DNA from: Blastochloris sulfoviridis
Lineage (GTDB): Bacteria > Pseudomonadota > Alphaproteobacteria > Rhizobiales > Xanthobacteraceae
Length of the DNA: 64,000 nucleotides
Assembly (NCBI RefSeq): GCF_008630065.1
Contig: NZ_VWPL01000004.1
Span: forward strand, 62,001-126,000
Reading direction: 5' to 3'
The position numbers were made by a program, and so were the translations under genes. The notes under the pieces are model-generated. The model saw only the letters and a list, made by a program, of their open reading frames with translations. It ran no database searches and was not told the DNA's origin. Below are positions 35,796-44,781 of the stretch, in pieces. The first letter of the stretch is position 1. Every line of letters starts with the position of its first letter.

Positions 35796-38198
35796 ATGAA
35801 GATCCGGAAGTTCCGCTCGGCGGAGAGATTTGCCTCGGCTGCCCAGGTGTGGCTGCTCGGCACGGTTATCGCCGTGGTGGCGGTCGCCGTGGCGTTCTTC
35901 GCCCTGGGCGGCTATCGCGACTATGACGTGACCCTCGAAAAGGGCTGGTCGCAGGCCGAGACTACCGCCCTCGTGCTCGCCGAGCAGGCGAGCCGGATGA
36001 TCGAGATCAGCGAGATCCTCACCGCCGAAATTGCCGACGCCGCCATCCGGGACGGCCTCGACCACGTCACCGGCGCCGGCTGGCCGCGTTTTCTCGACCG
36101 TCTCGAACCGGTGCCGCAGATCGGCTCGCTGTGGATCCTTGATGCCGACGGCACCGTGCTGGCCAGCTCCTTCCGCCCCGTCCCGGCAGCCACCAGCTTC
36201 GCCGACAGCGACTATTTCCAGCGGCTCAAGAGCGGCACGCGCGTGCTGATCTCGCCGCTGATGTTCGGCCAGTTCAGCCGGGTGTGGTTCTTCGGCTACA
36301 ACCGCGCCATCGTGAAGGACGGCGCGTTCCTCGGTGTCGTGCAGGTCTCGATCCACGCCGACCATTTCAAGTCGTTCTTCGAGCGGCTGGCGCTCGGGCC
36401 GGACGCGGCGATCGGCATCTATGACACGGACGGCGCGGTGGTGATGCGCTGGCCGCTGCCGGAGAATGGCGCTCCGACCGGCCCCGGCCACCTGCTTCCG
36501 CCGGGCGCGATGCAGGCGGCGGCGGGGCGTCTGGAATCGACCTCTCCGGCCGGCGTGCCGCTGCTGGTGGCCTACCGCCGGCTTGACCGCGCGCCGCTGG
36601 TGGTCGCGGCCGCCGTGTCGAAGGACAACGTGCTCGCGCCCTTCCGCACCCGCCTGGCCTGGGGTGTGATGCTGCTCGGCATTGGCGGCGCCATCGTCGC
36701 CGTCCTGGGCGCGGCCGCCTTCGGCACCGCCCGCCGCGAGCGCGCGGCGCAGGTGATGGAACGCGCCGCCGCCCGCAAGCTGGCCGCCATGCTTGCCGAC
36801 CGCAATCATCTGGTGCAGTCGCTGCAGGAGAGCGAGCGGCGGTTCGATCAGATCGCCGCCGCCATCGGCGACGTGTTCTGGATCGCCGAGCCCGCCGCCC
36901 GGCGCTACATCTATGTCAGCCCCGCCTACGTGACGCTGTGGGGTCGCAGCGCCGAGGCGCTCTACCTCGACGCCAGCGAATGGGCGGCGGCCGTGCATCC
37001 GGACGACCGCGACCGCCTGCGCGACAGCTGGAGCATGATCGCCGCCGGACGCGATCTGCAGTACCGGATCATCCGCCCCGATGGCAGCATTCGCTGGATC
37101 CGCGACCACGGCTTTCCGGTGGCGGACGCGCCGGGACGCTTCGCCGGCATCGCCGCCGACGTCACCGACTTGGTCGCCGCCGAGGCGGCCGAGCGCGCCG
37201 AAGCCGCGCGCATGCGGGTGGCGCTGCGGGCCGGCGGCCTCGCCGCCTTCGCGCTCGACGTCGTCGACGGCACCTTCGTGCACGATCCGGCCCTCGCCGA
37301 GATGCTCGGCCTGCCCGCCGACGCCAGGGTGCCGACCGAGGCCGATTTCATCGCCGCCATCCACCCGGAGGACCGCGACCGCTGCGCCGCCGAATTCCGC
37401 AAGGCGTTCAGGCCGGCCGGCCTGTTCCGCGCCGAGTTCCGGATCATCCGGCCGGACGGCCAGACCCGCTGGCTGATCGGCGCCGCCGAAGGCGTGCGCA
37501 CCGCCACCGGCATCGTGCAGGCGGTCGGCTTCACCGGCGACATCACCGAGCGCAAGCTCGCCCACGACCGCCAGGCGCTGCTCATCCGCGAGCTGCACCA
37601 CCGGGTGAAGAACATCCTCAGCGTGGCGCAGGCGATCGCCGGCATCAGCCTGCGCTCGGTGCGCAGCCTCGATGAGTTCCGCGAGGTGTTCAGCGAGCGA
37701 CTGGTGGCGCTCGGGCGCACCCATTCGCTGCTGATCGACAGCGGCTGGGCGGGCGCCCAGCTCGCCGACCTGTTCCGGCTGGAATTCGAGCCCTATGCCG
37801 ACCGCGCCCACCAGCTCCATTACGAGGGACCGCAGGTGCTGATGCCGCCGGGCACGGTGGTGACCTTCGGCCTGGCGGTGCACGAGCTGGTGACCAACTC
37901 CGCCAAGTACGGCGCCCTCTCGGTGCCCGAGGGCCGGATCGAGGTCAGTTGGCGCGTCGAGGGGAGCGAGTCGGTGCGGCGGCTCAAGATCGACTGGGTC
38001 GAGACGGGCGGCCTGACGCCGGCGGCGCCCAAGCACGCCGGCTTCGGTACGCAGCTTCTGCAGAAGATCCTGCCCGGCCAGCTTCGCGCCGATGTGAAGG
38101 TGAGCCATTCCGACGGCGGCCTGCGGGTGGCGATCGACGCGCCGCTGCCGGCCGAGGGCGCCCCGGACCCGACGCCGCCCGTCAGCTCGGCGGCGTGA
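35796..38198 (+). CDS. membrane Cache-PAS-PAS sensor histidine kinase of the HWE family
   Basis: 800 residues. A membrane helix (~19-40) is followed by a periplasmic dCache-like sensor (~45-285) and a second helix (~288-310). Two PAS domains (~345-465 and ~470-590) precede the kinase core. The HWE type is shown by the phospho-acceptor motif ELHHRVKN, where His602 is the likely site, by HELVTNSAKYGAL in the N-box and by WVETGG. No response regulator gene is adjacent; many HWE kinases signal to separate regulators or the general stress response. Start at 35796 with GGGGA 4 nt upstream is chosen over 35712. Confidence 0.9.
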   Translation: MKIRKFRSAERFASAAQVWLLGTVIAVVAVAVAFFALGGYRDYDVTLEKGWSQAETTALVLAEQASRMIEISEILTAEIADAAIRDGLDHVTGAGWPRFLDRLEPVPQIGSLWILDADGTVLASSFRPVPAATSFADSDYFQRLKSGTRVLISPLMFGQFSRVWFFGYNRAIVKDGAFLGVVQVSIHADHFKSFFERLALGPDAAIGIYDTDGAVVMRWPLPENGAPTGPGHLLPPGAMQAAAGRLESTSPAGVPLLVAYRRLDRAPLVVAAAVSKDNVLAPFRTRLAWGVMLLGIGGAIVAVLGAAAFGTARRERAAQVMERAAARKLAAMLADRNHLVQSLQESERRFDQIAAAIGDVFWIAEPAARRYIYVSPAYVTLWGRSAEALYLDASEWAAAVHPDDRDRLRDSWSMIAAGRDLQYRIIRPDGSIRWIRDHGFPVADAPGRFAGIAADVTDLVAAEAAERAEAARMRVALRAGGLAAFALDVVDGTFVHDPALAEMLGLPADARVPTEADFIAAIHPEDRDRCAAEFRKAFRPAGLFRAEFRIIRPDGQTRWLIGAAEGVRTATGIVQAVGFTGDITERKLAHDRQALLIRELHHRVKNILSVAQAIAGISLRSVRSLDEFREVFSERLVALGRTHSLLIDSGWAGAQLADLFRLEFEPYADRAHQLHYEGPQVLMPPGTVVTFGLAVHELVTNSAKYGALSVPEGRIEVSWRVEGSESVRRLKIDWVETGGLTPAAPKHAGFGTQLLQKILPGQLRADVKVSHSDGGLRVAIDAPLPAEGAPDPTPPVSSAA

Positions 38199-38199
38199 T

Positions 38200-38325
38200 G
38201 CGGCTCTGCGGCCGATCTGGCCGGAGAACCCTATGCCGGCGCCGAAAAATCCCTCCCAAATCAAGGGTTTTTCGGCGACACTGGTTCTGCGGTCGCGGAG
38301 CGGTCGGCCGGAAGCCGCATGAGGG
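38200..38325. repeat. three-hairpin repeat, family 2 copy b (diverged)
   Basis: A diverged copy between the kinase and esterase genes. The middle hairpin GCCGAAAAATCCCT...AAGGGTTTTTCGGCG and the closing CGGCCGG...GCCGCA are recognisable; the first hairpin is poor. Confidence 0.6.
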
Positions 38326-38442
38326 CCGATCGGCTGCGCAATCGTCCCGGCGGGCATCCGGCCGGCGCCGGCTCTTTTTGCACCGCAACGAAACTATTCC
38401 GTCATCCCGCCGTTGCCCGCCTTGGAACAGCAGGAGACCCCG

Positions 38443-39558
38443 ATGCCGCTGCGTGGACTGGAAGACTTGGCGGCCGGCCTCGCCGCCCAGCGCCGAAGGT
38501 GGCGGGGGCTCGCCGGCCTGCCGCTGGAGCCCCGCCCGCCGCTGCCGACCGGCAGCCCGCTGGTCGAGATCAAGGATTTCGGCAGCAATCCCGGGCGGCT
38601 GCGGATGTTCGCCCACATTCCAACCCGCCTCGCCGAGCGGCCCGGGCTGGTGGTGGTGCTGCACGGCTGCACCCAGAACGCCGCCGCCTACGACCTCGGC
38701 GCCGGCTGGTCGACGCTGGCCGACCGCTATGGCTTCGTGGTGCTGGCGCCCGAACAGACCCGGATCAACAATCCGCGCACCTGCTTCAACTGGTTCCGCA
38801 CCGGCGACATCCGGCGCGAGCGCGGCGAGTGCGCCTCGATCCGCCAGATGGTCGAGCGCATCGTCCTCGACCACGGCCTCGACCGCGGGCGGGTGTTCGT
38901 CACCGGCCTGTCGGCCGGCGGCGCCATGACCAGCGTGATGCTCGCCACCTATCCCGAGGTGTTCGCCGCCGGCGCCATCATCGCCGGCCTGCCCTATGGC
39001 TGCGCCGACGGCGTGCCGCAGGCGCTGGAGGCGATGAAGGGCGGCCGCACGCGGCCGGCGCGCGACTGGGGCGACCTGGTGCGCGCCGCCTCCAGCCACC
39101 GCGGGCCGTGGCCGCGCGTCGCGGTCTGGCACGGCGACGCCGACGACGTGGTGGCGCCGCTCAATGCCGGCGAGATCACCAAGCAGTGGAGCGACCTGCA
39201 CGGCCTGCCGGAGGCGCCGGACGCGACCGACCGGCTCGACGGCCACCCGCGCCGGCTCTGGCACGGCCAGGGCGGCGAGGTGCGGATCGAGGAAGTTTTG
39301 GTGGAGGGCATGGCCCACGGCACGCCGCTGGCGATCCAGGGCGTCGAGGCGCCGCATGGTGCCGCCGGCCCGTTCCTGCTCGATGTCGGCATCGCGTCGA
39401 GCTACCACATCGCCAAGTTCTTCGGCCTCACCGGCCCGGTGACGTTGCAGGCGACGACACAGGCGGGCGAGCGCCCCCCGCCGCCGCCCGACGCGCTGCC
39501 CGGCGTCTCGGGTACCATCGCCCGCGCCCTGCGCGCCGCCGGCCTGTGGCGGGGATGA
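38443..39558 (+). CDS. type 1 PHB-depolymerase-like esterase
   Basis: 371 residues, alpha/beta hydrolase of the extracellular catalytic domain type 1 PHB depolymerase and feruloyl-esterase (LpqC-like) family. Nucleophile Ser157 in GLSAGGAM, acid Asp234 or Asp235 in HGDADD, His292 in GMAHG. Oxyanion region LHGCTQNA. No clear signal peptide is seen in the first ~35 residues, so export is uncertain. The ATG at 38443 has GGAG 7 nt upstream. The role may be polyester turnover or ester hydrolysis. It stands alone between repeats. Confidence 0.85.
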   Translation: MPLRGLEDLAAGLAAQRRRWRGLAGLPLEPRPPLPTGSPLVEIKDFGSNPGRLRMFAHIPTRLAERPGLVVVLHGCTQNAAAYDLGAGWSTLADRYGFVVLAPEQTRINNPRTCFNWFRTGDIRRERGECASIRQMVERIVLDHGLDRGRVFVTGLSAGGAMTSVMLATYPEVFAAGAIIAGLPYGCADGVPQALEAMKGGRTRPARDWGDLVRAASSHRGPWPRVAVWHGDADDVVAPLNAGEITKQWSDLHGLPEAPDATDRLDGHPRRLWHGQGGEVRIEEVLVEGMAHGTPLAIQGVEAPHGAAGPFLLDVGIASSYHIAKFFGLTGPVTLQATTQAGERPPPPPDALPGVSGTIARALRAAGLWRG

Positions 39559-39559
39559 T

Positions 39560-39822
39560 CCGGATTCCGGGTCGTCGCTTCGTGATAGCCCGGGACAGAC
39601 TCGCCGAGAACCTTTGTTCCGAGAGGAGATTTTTTGGCGCGCCGAATGCGAGATTCAGGCCTAATCAGCCGGAAGCTGTATGATTCTATTTTAGGTTGAT
39701 TCTTCCGAGATGCCGGGATTCGGGATACCGGCCACCTCCTCGCCGAACCCCCTTGTTCGATAACGGGATTTTCGGCGGTCGCACGGCGGTGCGCCGGCCT
39801 GATCAGCTGGAAACCGCACGAT
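39560..39822. repeat. two tandem copies of the three-hairpin repeat, family 2 copies c and d
   Basis: Copy c (~39560-39685) has GATTCCGGG..., TCGCCGAGAACC..., TTTTTTGGCG. Copy d (~39714-39822) keeps GGGATACCGG, the identical core TTGTTCGATAACGGGATTTT with copy a, and GGCCTGATCAGCTGG. Both lie between the esterase and sugar transferase genes. Confidence 0.75.
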
Positions 39823-39992
39823 GAGTCGGCGCAGAAGGGCCGGATGTCGCAGGACGGGCCGAGCCCGTCCGAAGGCCGCGCGGCGCGGCACCTGTGCATG
39901 CGTTCCCATCCACCCTGGCAAGCCCCAGGCGCACATGAGAGGCGTTGACGTCCGCCGTGCGGCGCCTATGCCAAGCGTCGGAATACGAGGTC

Positions 39993-41459
39993 ATGTTGAG
40001 CACGCCTGAGCACACGCGGCAATTTGCGCTCAATGACAGCGCCACAACCGGATGCGCGCCGAGCCGGTTCCGGATTTCGGCGCCGGCAGCCCGGATCCTG
40101 CTGGACCTGGGCGAATTCATCGCGATCGTGCTGCTCGGGCTCGCCTCGGGCGTGGCCTATTCCACATTCGTGCTGGGCAGCGCCCCCGAATTTGACGAGA
40201 TCGCGGGCATCTCGGTCTGCGCGGCCATCCTCTATGCGCTGACGCGGGGCCTGCGGCGCGTCCAGCGGCCCAGCGGGCCGGCGAGCCTGTCGCATGAGCT
40301 GATGGCGATGCTGGGAAGCTGGGTGCTGGCGCTCGTCACGATGAGCATGATCGCCTTCGTGATGAAGTCGGGCGCCGACTATTCGCGCGGCTTCGTGCTG
40401 GTGTTCGCCACCGTCGTGCCGGCGGCGCTGGCCGTGCTGCGCTGGACGTTCCGGCGGCTGTCGCGCCCGCGCGGCGGAACGCGGCTGATCGGCCGCGGCG
40501 TCGTCGTGCTCGCCGACCCGGAGGAACTCGCCGACCGCAACCTCAAGGAACGGCTCGACGCGCGGGCGATCGACGTGGTGAGCTCCTTCGCCCTGCTTGC
40601 CGCCTCGCCCGGGCGATGCGGGCTGGGCGAGGTCGACCGGCGCACGCTCGACCACCTGATCGAGACCTGCCGGTGGAACGGCGCCGACGAGATCCTGCTG
40701 GTCCTGCCCTGGCAGGACCAGCAGCGCATCCACGCGGTTCTCGACGAGCTCACCCGGGTTCCGCTGCCGGTGCGCCTGCTGGCCGACCGGTCGCTCGAAG
40801 GCATCATGGCGCGCTCCGCCGGCTGGAACGCGCTTACCACCATCGAGGTGCAGCGGGCGCCGCTCGGTCTCGGCGAGCGGCTGCAGAAGCGGACCTTCGA
40901 CATCCTTGCCGCCGCCGCGCTGCTGCTGCTCCTGATGCCGCTGCTGCTGGGCGTGGCGGCGCTGATAAAGCTCGATTCGCCGGGTCCCGTGCTGTTCCGG
41001 CAGCGCCGCAACGGCTTCAACGGACGGGTGTTCCGGATCTGGAAGTTCCGCTCGATGACCACCGCCGAGGACGGCGCGACGATCCGCCAGGCCGTCCGCG
41101 ACGACGCCCGCGTCACCCGCCTCGGCCGCTGGCTGCGCCGCACCAGCATCGACGAGCTGCCGCAGCTTTGGAACGTGCTGGCGGGCGACATGTCGATCGT
41201 CGGGCCGCGGCCGCACGCCGTCGCCCACAACAACGACTACACCCGCCGCATCGCCAATTACGCCCTGCGCCACCACATGAAGCCGGGTCTGACCGGCTGG
41301 GCGCAGGTGAACGGCTATCGCGGCGAGACCCCGCATTTGTCGCTGATGGAGCGCCGGGTCGAGCACGACCTCTGGTACATCAACAATTGGTCGATCTGGC
41401 TCGATATCCGCATCCTGGCCACGACCACGCGCGTGCTGCTGAAACCCTGCGCCTACTGA
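39993..41459 (+). CDS. polyprenyl-phosphate sugar-1-phosphate transferase (WcaJ/ExoY type)
   Basis: 488 residues. An N-terminal domain with four membrane segments and a CoA-binding-like soluble loop precedes the C-terminal bacterial sugar transferase domain (~300-488), which begins after the last helix. Family motifs: KFRSM, SIDELPQLWNVL, MSIVGPRP and PGLTGWAQVNG. It attaches the first sugar of an exopolysaccharide repeat to undecaprenyl phosphate, matching the undecaprenyl-phosphate glucose phosphotransferase form. It lies upstream of the polysaccharide export lipoprotein. The ATG at 39993 is used; a TTG 16 codons earlier is possible. Confidence 0.92.
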   Translation: MLSTPEHTRQFALNDSATTGCAPSRFRISAPAARILLDLGEFIAIVLLGLASGVAYSTFVLGSAPEFDEIAGISVCAAILYALTRGLRRVQRPSGPASLSHELMAMLGSWVLALVTMSMIAFVMKSGADYSRGFVLVFATVVPAALAVLRWTFRRLSRPRGGTRLIGRGVVVLADPEELADRNLKERLDARAIDVVSSFALLAASPGRCGLGEVDRRTLDHLIETCRWNGADEILLVLPWQDQQRIHAVLDELTRVPLPVRLLADRSLEGIMARSAGWNALTTIEVQRAPLGLGERLQKRTFDILAAAALLLLLMPLLLGVAALIKLDSPGPVLFRQRRNGFNGRVFRIWKFRSMTTAEDGATIRQAVRDDARVTRLGRWLRRTSIDELPQLWNVLAGDMSIVGPRPHAVAHNNDYTRRIANYALRHHMKPGLTGWAQVNGYRGETPHLSLMERRVEHDLWYINNWSIWLDIRILATTTRVLLKPCAY

Positions 41460-42052
41460 ACCGACCGCGGCGCCGACGCGCCGCCGAACTCGGGCGCGGC
41501 CAGGAATGGCGCCGCGCCGGTGAGGCCGGCCGGGGGCAGCCGGCACTGGACCGACAGATCCCGGATCATTGCCGGGAAATCGCCAAGATCGACCTCGCCG
41601 GCGGTGACGTCGGCGCCGCCATTGATGACCCGGAAGGCCGCCCGGCGGGCGCGGGCGGCGGCCTGCAGGAACACGGCGGCGTCCTCCGGCATCAGCCCCA
41701 CTGTGGTCGGCGGCAGCAGCACGGCGGCCCTGGCCTTGACCGGCGGGCGATCGTCCAGCCGCCATTCGATCTGCGGCCGGTCGCGCGGCGGGATCGGCAC
41801 GATCAGCGCCAGCACCACGTCGAGGCCGCCCTGGCCGCACCGCACCATCAGCGCGGCGAAATCCGGCCCGGACCGCAGCGTGTCGGCGATCTTGACGGTG
41901 CTCACCAGATCGGAGCCGCCGCGCGGATCGGGCGTGCGCAGAAGCCGCCAGCCGCTGCCCTCGGCAGCCAGCGCGCCGCCGGCCGCGGCAAAGGCCAGCA
42001 CCGTTGCGATGATGCGGGCCGCCGCGCGGCCGGACGTGAGAAGCTTGGTCAT
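41453..42052 (-). CDS. exported protein of unknown function
   Basis: 199 residues with a Sec signal peptide ending ALAAEG (~30-32). The mature part has VSTVKIADTLRSGPDFAALM and a C-terminal cysteine pair (RC...QC) that could form a disulfide. It looks like a compact beta-rich periplasmic protein. I do not recognise its family. Its stop overlaps that of the sugar transferase by 7 bp, tail to tail. Confidence 0.6.
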   Translation of the reverse strand: MTKLLTSGRAAARIIATVLAFAAAGGALAAEGSGWRLLRTPDPRGGSDLVSTVKIADTLRSGPDFAALMVRCGQGGLDVVLALIVPIPPRDRPQIEWRLDDRPPVKARAAVLLPPTTVGLMPEDAAVFLQAAARARRAAFRVINGGADVTAGEVDLGDFPAMIRDLSVQCRLPPAGLTGAAPFLAAPEFGGASAPRSVQ

Positions 42053-42137
42053 GGCACCCATGGTGGCGGACGAGGAGATTGCCGCCGCCGTCGGCGTTTG
42101 AAAACCGTGATTGCGCGACCCGGCCCGCCGCGCCCGT

Positions 42138-42240
42138 TCGAGTCATCCGGTTTCCGGCCGTTTCCCCTCGCGATCCCGGAAACACCTTCGCCAAAAGTCC
42201 CCAGAACGGGAATTTTCGGCGCGCCGTCCGCAGGGTCATG
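42138..42240. repeat. three-hairpin repeat, family 2 copy e
   Basis: CCGGTTTCCGG...GATCCCGG, then TCGCCAAAAGTC...GGGAATTTTCGGCG. The third hairpin is reduced. It lies upstream of the polysaccharide export gene, with AT-rich, gene-free DNA (42241-42530) behind it. Confidence 0.7.
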
Positions 42241-42535
42241 AAGAAGTCTTACGGAAACCGTATCCTTCGCCCCGGCGCGAGGATGGGACCTGAACCAAAG
42301 GTTGCCGAAAACACGCCCTGATGCAAGGCGCCGGGGTGCCCGCGCAGATCCTCAATCAAGTCAGGCCACCGCGGCGGTCTCGCCGCGCTGCCACAATCTT
42401 TTGGTGCATAACCCACGTTGTAATTGCGCCACAGTCGGCAAGATTCCAGCAGGTTAGGTGGCAAACGACCGTAAACAAGCTTGGCAGCTTCCATGGGCAA
42501 GGCTAAGTGTCCTGTGTCTTTTCGGAGGCTCCCGC

Positions 42536-43711
42536 ATGACCATCAATTCTCGGCATCCTCGGTCCAGTCGGCTGGTCGCGGTTATAGGGTTCGCGCTTCT
42601 CGCCGGCGGCTGTTACGTGTTGCCGGCGGCCGGTCCAAATGGAGCCTACGTCAAGTCGGAGGCCGTTGGCGACCAGAGTGGGCTGCCCTACGACCTGATC
42701 GAGCTGAACGCAGGGGTTGCAGCCGTGCTGGCAACCCGCGGCAGCGGCACGTTTGCCGGAACGTTCAAGGATCGGCGGCCGCCGGCCGACATCCCGATCG
42801 GCATCGGCGACGTGGTGTCGGTGACGATCTTCGAAGCCCAGCAGGGCGGCCTGTTCATTCCGGCCGAGGCGAGCGTGCGCCCCGGCAACTTCGTCACGAT
42901 TCCCGACCAGGTGGTCGACCGGTCCGGCTTCATTTCGGTGCCGTATGCCGGGCGCATTCCGGCGGCCAATCGCGGGCCGGCGGAAGTGCAGGGCATCATC
43001 GAGGCGCGCCTGCGCGACCGGGCGATCGATCCGCAGGTCGTGGTGGCGGTGACCAACCAGCGCTCCTCGCAGGTCAGCGTGCTCGGCGAGGTCAATTCGC
43101 CGGTCAAGTATCCGCTGACCAGCGCCGGCGACCGCATCCTCGACGCCCTGGCGCGGGCCGGCGGCCCCAAGGGCCAGGACTACGACACCTGGATCACGCT
43201 GCAGCGCGGCGGGCGCGAAGCCTCCGTCGGCTACGGCACGCTGATCAGCGCGCCCTCCAACAACATCTATGTGCAGCCGGAAGACACCCTGATCGTGTCC
43301 CGGCAGGCGCCCGCCTTCATGGCGTTCGGTGCCTCCGGTGCCAACGGTCAGTTCAAGTTCGACAAGGAGCAGGTCAATCTGGCCGAGGGCATGGCCATGG
43401 CCGGCGGCCTGCTCGACGACCGGGCCGAGCCGTCCTACGTGTTCCTGTATCGGCTGGAGACACGCGAGGTGGCCGAGAGGATCGGCGCCGACATGACCAA
43501 GTGGGAAACCAAGCAGGTGCCGGTGATCTACTCGCTGAACCTGCGCAATCCGGGCGGCTTCTTCCTCGCCCGCAAGGTGCCGCTGCGCGACAAGGACATC
43601 ATCTACGTCGCCAATGCCGACGGCGTCGAATGGGCCAAGTTCCTCCAGTTCGTGCGGCTGCACATCACCACGGTGCTGGAAGCCGACGCGATCAAGACCG
43701 TGGGCCAGTGA
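42536..43711 (+). CDS. outer-membrane polysaccharide export lipoprotein (Wza-type OPX)
   Basis: 391 residues with a lipoprotein signal (lipobox LAGGC, Cys26) and an excellent ribosome-binding site (GGAGG, 7 nt from the ATG). After it come the polysaccharide export (PES) domain (PIGIGDVVSVTIFEAQ... GRIPAANRGPAEVQG) and SLBB-type repeats (QVSVLGEVNSPVKYPL and the second half). The protein forms the export channel for exopolysaccharide. No polymerase, flippase or co-polymerase gene is in this window. A terminator follows 62 bp after the stop. Confidence 0.9.
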   Translation: MTINSRHPRSSRLVAVIGFALLAGGCYVLPAAGPNGAYVKSEAVGDQSGLPYDLIELNAGVAAVLATRGSGTFAGTFKDRRPPADIPIGIGDVVSVTIFEAQQGGLFIPAEASVRPGNFVTIPDQVVDRSGFISVPYAGRIPAANRGPAEVQGIIEARLRDRAIDPQVVVAVTNQRSSQVSVLGEVNSPVKYPLTSAGDRILDALARAGGPKGQDYDTWITLQRGGREASVGYGTLISAPSNNIYVQPEDTLIVSRQAPAFMAFGASGANGQFKFDKEQVNLAEGMAMAGGLLDDRAEPSYVFLYRLETREVAERIGADMTKWETKQVPVIYSLNLRNPGGFFLARKVPLRDKDIIYVANADGVEWAKFLQFVRLHITTVLEADAIKTVGQ

Positions 43712-43772
43712 TCGGAAGTCTGGTCCCGGACACCCGACGCGACATCCGGACCATCTCCCGCCAAGAGATGCG

Positions 43773-43799
43773 AACTCCGGCCGAGAGGCCGGAGTTTTC
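43773..43799 (+). terminator. intrinsic terminator after the OPX gene
   Basis: Perfect 10-bp stem AACTCCGGCC and GGCCGGAGTT with a GAGA loop, followed by TTT. It closes the export gene's transcript. Confidence 0.85.
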
Positions 43800-43937
43800 G
43801 TTGAAACCGACACGGCGCCCTTGGTGCCATCGGCTTGCCGCCGAAATCCGGGCTGGCTTTCCCCATCCCGCGCGGCAGCCTCACAAACCGGCAACCGCCG
43901 TCCTCGCGGTCCGGCCTCCACTCTTTCGGAGACTGCT

Positions 43938-44471
43938 CTACCGGACCGGATGTCCGATGAGCGCGGCGCGGTAGCGCTCGCGCACCACCGACAGCGGATG
44001 CCCCTGGGCGTCGAGCAGCACGGCGCGGTGTTCCAGCACCACCCCCGGATCCAGCGCGTCCGGGGCGATCGCCACGCGGAAGGTGCGGCGGTAGGGCTGC
44101 AGCGGCGCGACGATGGCGCCGAACGGCACGTCGGTGGTGTGCAGCGCCTGCGCCATCGCCGCCGGCAGGCGGCAGGGCAGGAACCAGTTGTCGGCCTCCG
44201 ACAGCACGAGGTGGCCGCGCAGCAGTAGCACTGACCGATAGCCGACCGGCTCGCCGGCCTGCGGCGCCAGCTCGGCGCGCTCCTGCGCGTCCAGCGCGGG
44301 CGGCTCGGCCGGGCGGCGGTGGACCACGGTGATCGGGCCGCTCGACAGGCCGCGCGCCTCGCACCACAGCAGCAGGCCCTCGGTCGCCGTCGGCGAGCCC
44401 AGCAGGTGCTCACTCAGCCGGTGGGCGGCCTCCAAGTGGGTGCAGTCGGTCACTGTGTTGGTGGAACGCAT
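43938..44471 (-). CDS. UbiC/DUF98-like chorismate lyase family protein
   Basis: 177 residues, similar in layout to chorismate pyruvate-lyase-like proteins. Key segments are GYRSVLLLRGHLVLSEADNW (Arg and Glu of the active-site cavity), LHTTDVPFGAIVAPL and VLEHRAVLLDAQGHPL...RERYRAAL. If active, it would make 4-hydroxybenzoate, the first step of ubiquinone synthesis, and so complement ubiD and ubiTUV at 21-25 kb. The catalytic fit is not proven. The ATG at 44471 is preferred over a TTG 12 codons earlier. Confidence 0.65.
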   Translation of the reverse strand: MRSTNTVTDCTHLEAAHRLSEHLLGSPTATEGLLLWCEARGLSSGPITVVHRRPAEPPALDAQERAELAPQAGEPVGYRSVLLLRGHLVLSEADNWFLPCRLPAAMAQALHTTDVPFGAIVAPLQPYRRTFRVAIAPDALDPGVVLEHRAVLLDAQGHPLSVVRERYRAALIGHPVR

Positions 44472-44781
44472 CCGTGTCCCGGCGGTCTTCCGAACTGGTT
44501 CGTCCAAGGCCGCGCGCGGCGTGCCCCGATGTCGCCGGCGGCCAGCCTGACGCGACCCTGGCGCGACCGGCGGCCGGCGACGCTCGCGCCGCCATCAAGG
44601 CGATGTTACCGGCGTTGTCAAACACCGCGGCGGCTGCCCGAAGCAAAAACCGGTTGCGGCCGCATCCGCGCGCAACACGGACGGGAAGCCTCAACGCCCG
44701 ATCGTGACGCTCTCGCGTCGCCGCCCCGTTTCCTGCCCGGCGGCGTATGCTAGAGAAAGGCCGCTTTTTTTGGGGGGGCGC

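Noticed and set aside
43938-44471. Calling this a canonical UbiC
   Set aside because: Only part of the UbiC active-site pattern is visible and I cannot align it; I keep it as UbiC/DUF98-like.
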